Positions 43,161 through 43,301 of a stretch of DNA of 43,301 nucleotides are shown one piece after another. This stretch comes from UBA9676 sp035532275. GTDB taxonomy: Bacteria; Actinomycetota; Actinomycetes; Streptosporangiales; Streptosporangiaceae. Each line of letters opens with the position of its first letter. Position 1 is the stretch's first letter. The notes under the pieces were generated by a model. That model worked only from the letters and a program-made list of their open reading frames with translations, searched no databases and was not told the origin of the DNA. The translations under genes were made by a program, and so were the position numbers. The stretch covers positions 1 through 43,301 of the forward strand of contig DATKRG010000093.1 of the NCBI GenBank assembly GCA_035532275.1, read 5' to 3'.

Positions 43161-43301
43161 CCGGCATCCCGCCTGTCCTGCTCGGTCACGGCGAGCCGGT
43201 CCGCGGCACTGACCGAGCCGTCGGGCCCCGGCAGCCACAGCCACTGCGTCCGCGGCCGGGCCGCCGCGCCCCTGCCGTCCGCCACCACCCGTACCTGCCG
43301 G
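43157..43301 (-). CDS. 3' end of an imuA-like gene (partial, runs off the window)
   Basis: The last 47 complete codons of a leftward gene: RVVADGRGAAARP, TQWLWLPGPDG, SVSAADRLAV and a charged tail before TGA at 43157-43159, which overlaps the imuB start (ATGA). The position directly before imuB and the RRG-type basic strand followed by LWLPGPDG agree with the ImuA-prime component of actinobacterial mutasomes, a RecA-like accessory protein. The RecA-like core lies outside the window, so this assignment rests mainly on context. Confidence 0.5.
   Translation of the reverse strand, partial: RQVRVVADGRGAAARPRTQWLWLPGPDGSVSAADRLAVTEQDRRDAG

Noticed and set aside
1..43301. tRNA, rRNA, CRISPR arrays, intact insertion sequences or phage genes
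   Set aside because: Looked for cloverleaf-like segments, regularly spaced repeats, transposase or integrase motifs on both strands; none was found.

Overview
The window reads as a chromosomal segment of a high-GC actinobacterium. Base composition is very GC-rich throughout, with GTG/TTG starts, tight ATGA/GTGA stop-start overlaps and actinobacterial gene groupings: cdd-deoA-add and deoD next to a phosphomannomutase-like gene (pairings also known from Mycobacterium tuberculosis), glf with glfT-type galactofuranosyltransferases, and an imuB-dnaE2 mutasome. The genus cannot be fixed from the sequence alone. No rRNA, tRNA, CRISPR array or intact insertion sequence was seen.

Layout. (1) 1-2.8 kb: an enolase-superfamily dehydratase/racemase-like enzyme, then a scarred stretch with the 3' remnant of a long-chain acyl-CoA ligase, an N-terminally missing histidine kinase and its intact LuxR-type response regulator. 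(2) 2.9-5.8 kb: a 951-residue secreted multidomain Ig/FN3 protein. (3) 5.8-20.4 kb: two divergent operons for nucleoside uptake and breakdown. Leftward run bmpA-type lipoprotein, nucleoside ABC ATPase, two permeases, purine nucleoside phosphorylase and phosphopentomutase-like mutase. Rightward run cytidine deaminase, thymidine phosphorylase, adenosine deaminase, deoxyribose-phosphate aldolase and two aldehyde dehydrogenases, the second without catalytic residues. Together they can import nucleosides, deaminate and phosphorolyse them, isomerise the pentose-1-phosphate, cleave deoxyribose-5-phosphate and oxidise the acetaldehyde.

(4) 20.4-32.0 kb: a secreted lipoprotein with a dimethylformamidase-like fold, followed by a cell-surface glycan locus: two polytopic GT39-like membrane proteins, a GlfT1-like glycosyltransferase, a sulfotransferase, another GT2 enzyme, UDP-galactopyranose mutase and a GlfT2-like galactofuranosyltransferase. 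An AT-rich divergent promoter island splits it. (5) 32.2-32.7 kb: a small histidine-rich protein built from eleven consecutive 11-residue units, the most unusual object in the window. (6) 33-38 kb: a SpoU/TrmH-type RNA methyltransferase, a decayed hypothetical gene, a class II polyphosphate kinase, and a P-type cation ATPase broken by a deletion/frameshift in its actuator domain. (7) 38-43.3 kb: dnaE2, imuB (with an apparent in-frame loss near its N-terminus) and the 3' end of an imuA-like gene, with a striking perfect inverted repeat between dnaE2 and imuB.

Several genes here are visibly damaged (acyl-CoA ligase remnant, kinase remnant, ATPase, ImuB, the 33.8 kb fragment), so the segment mixes well-kept operons with decaying spacer regions.
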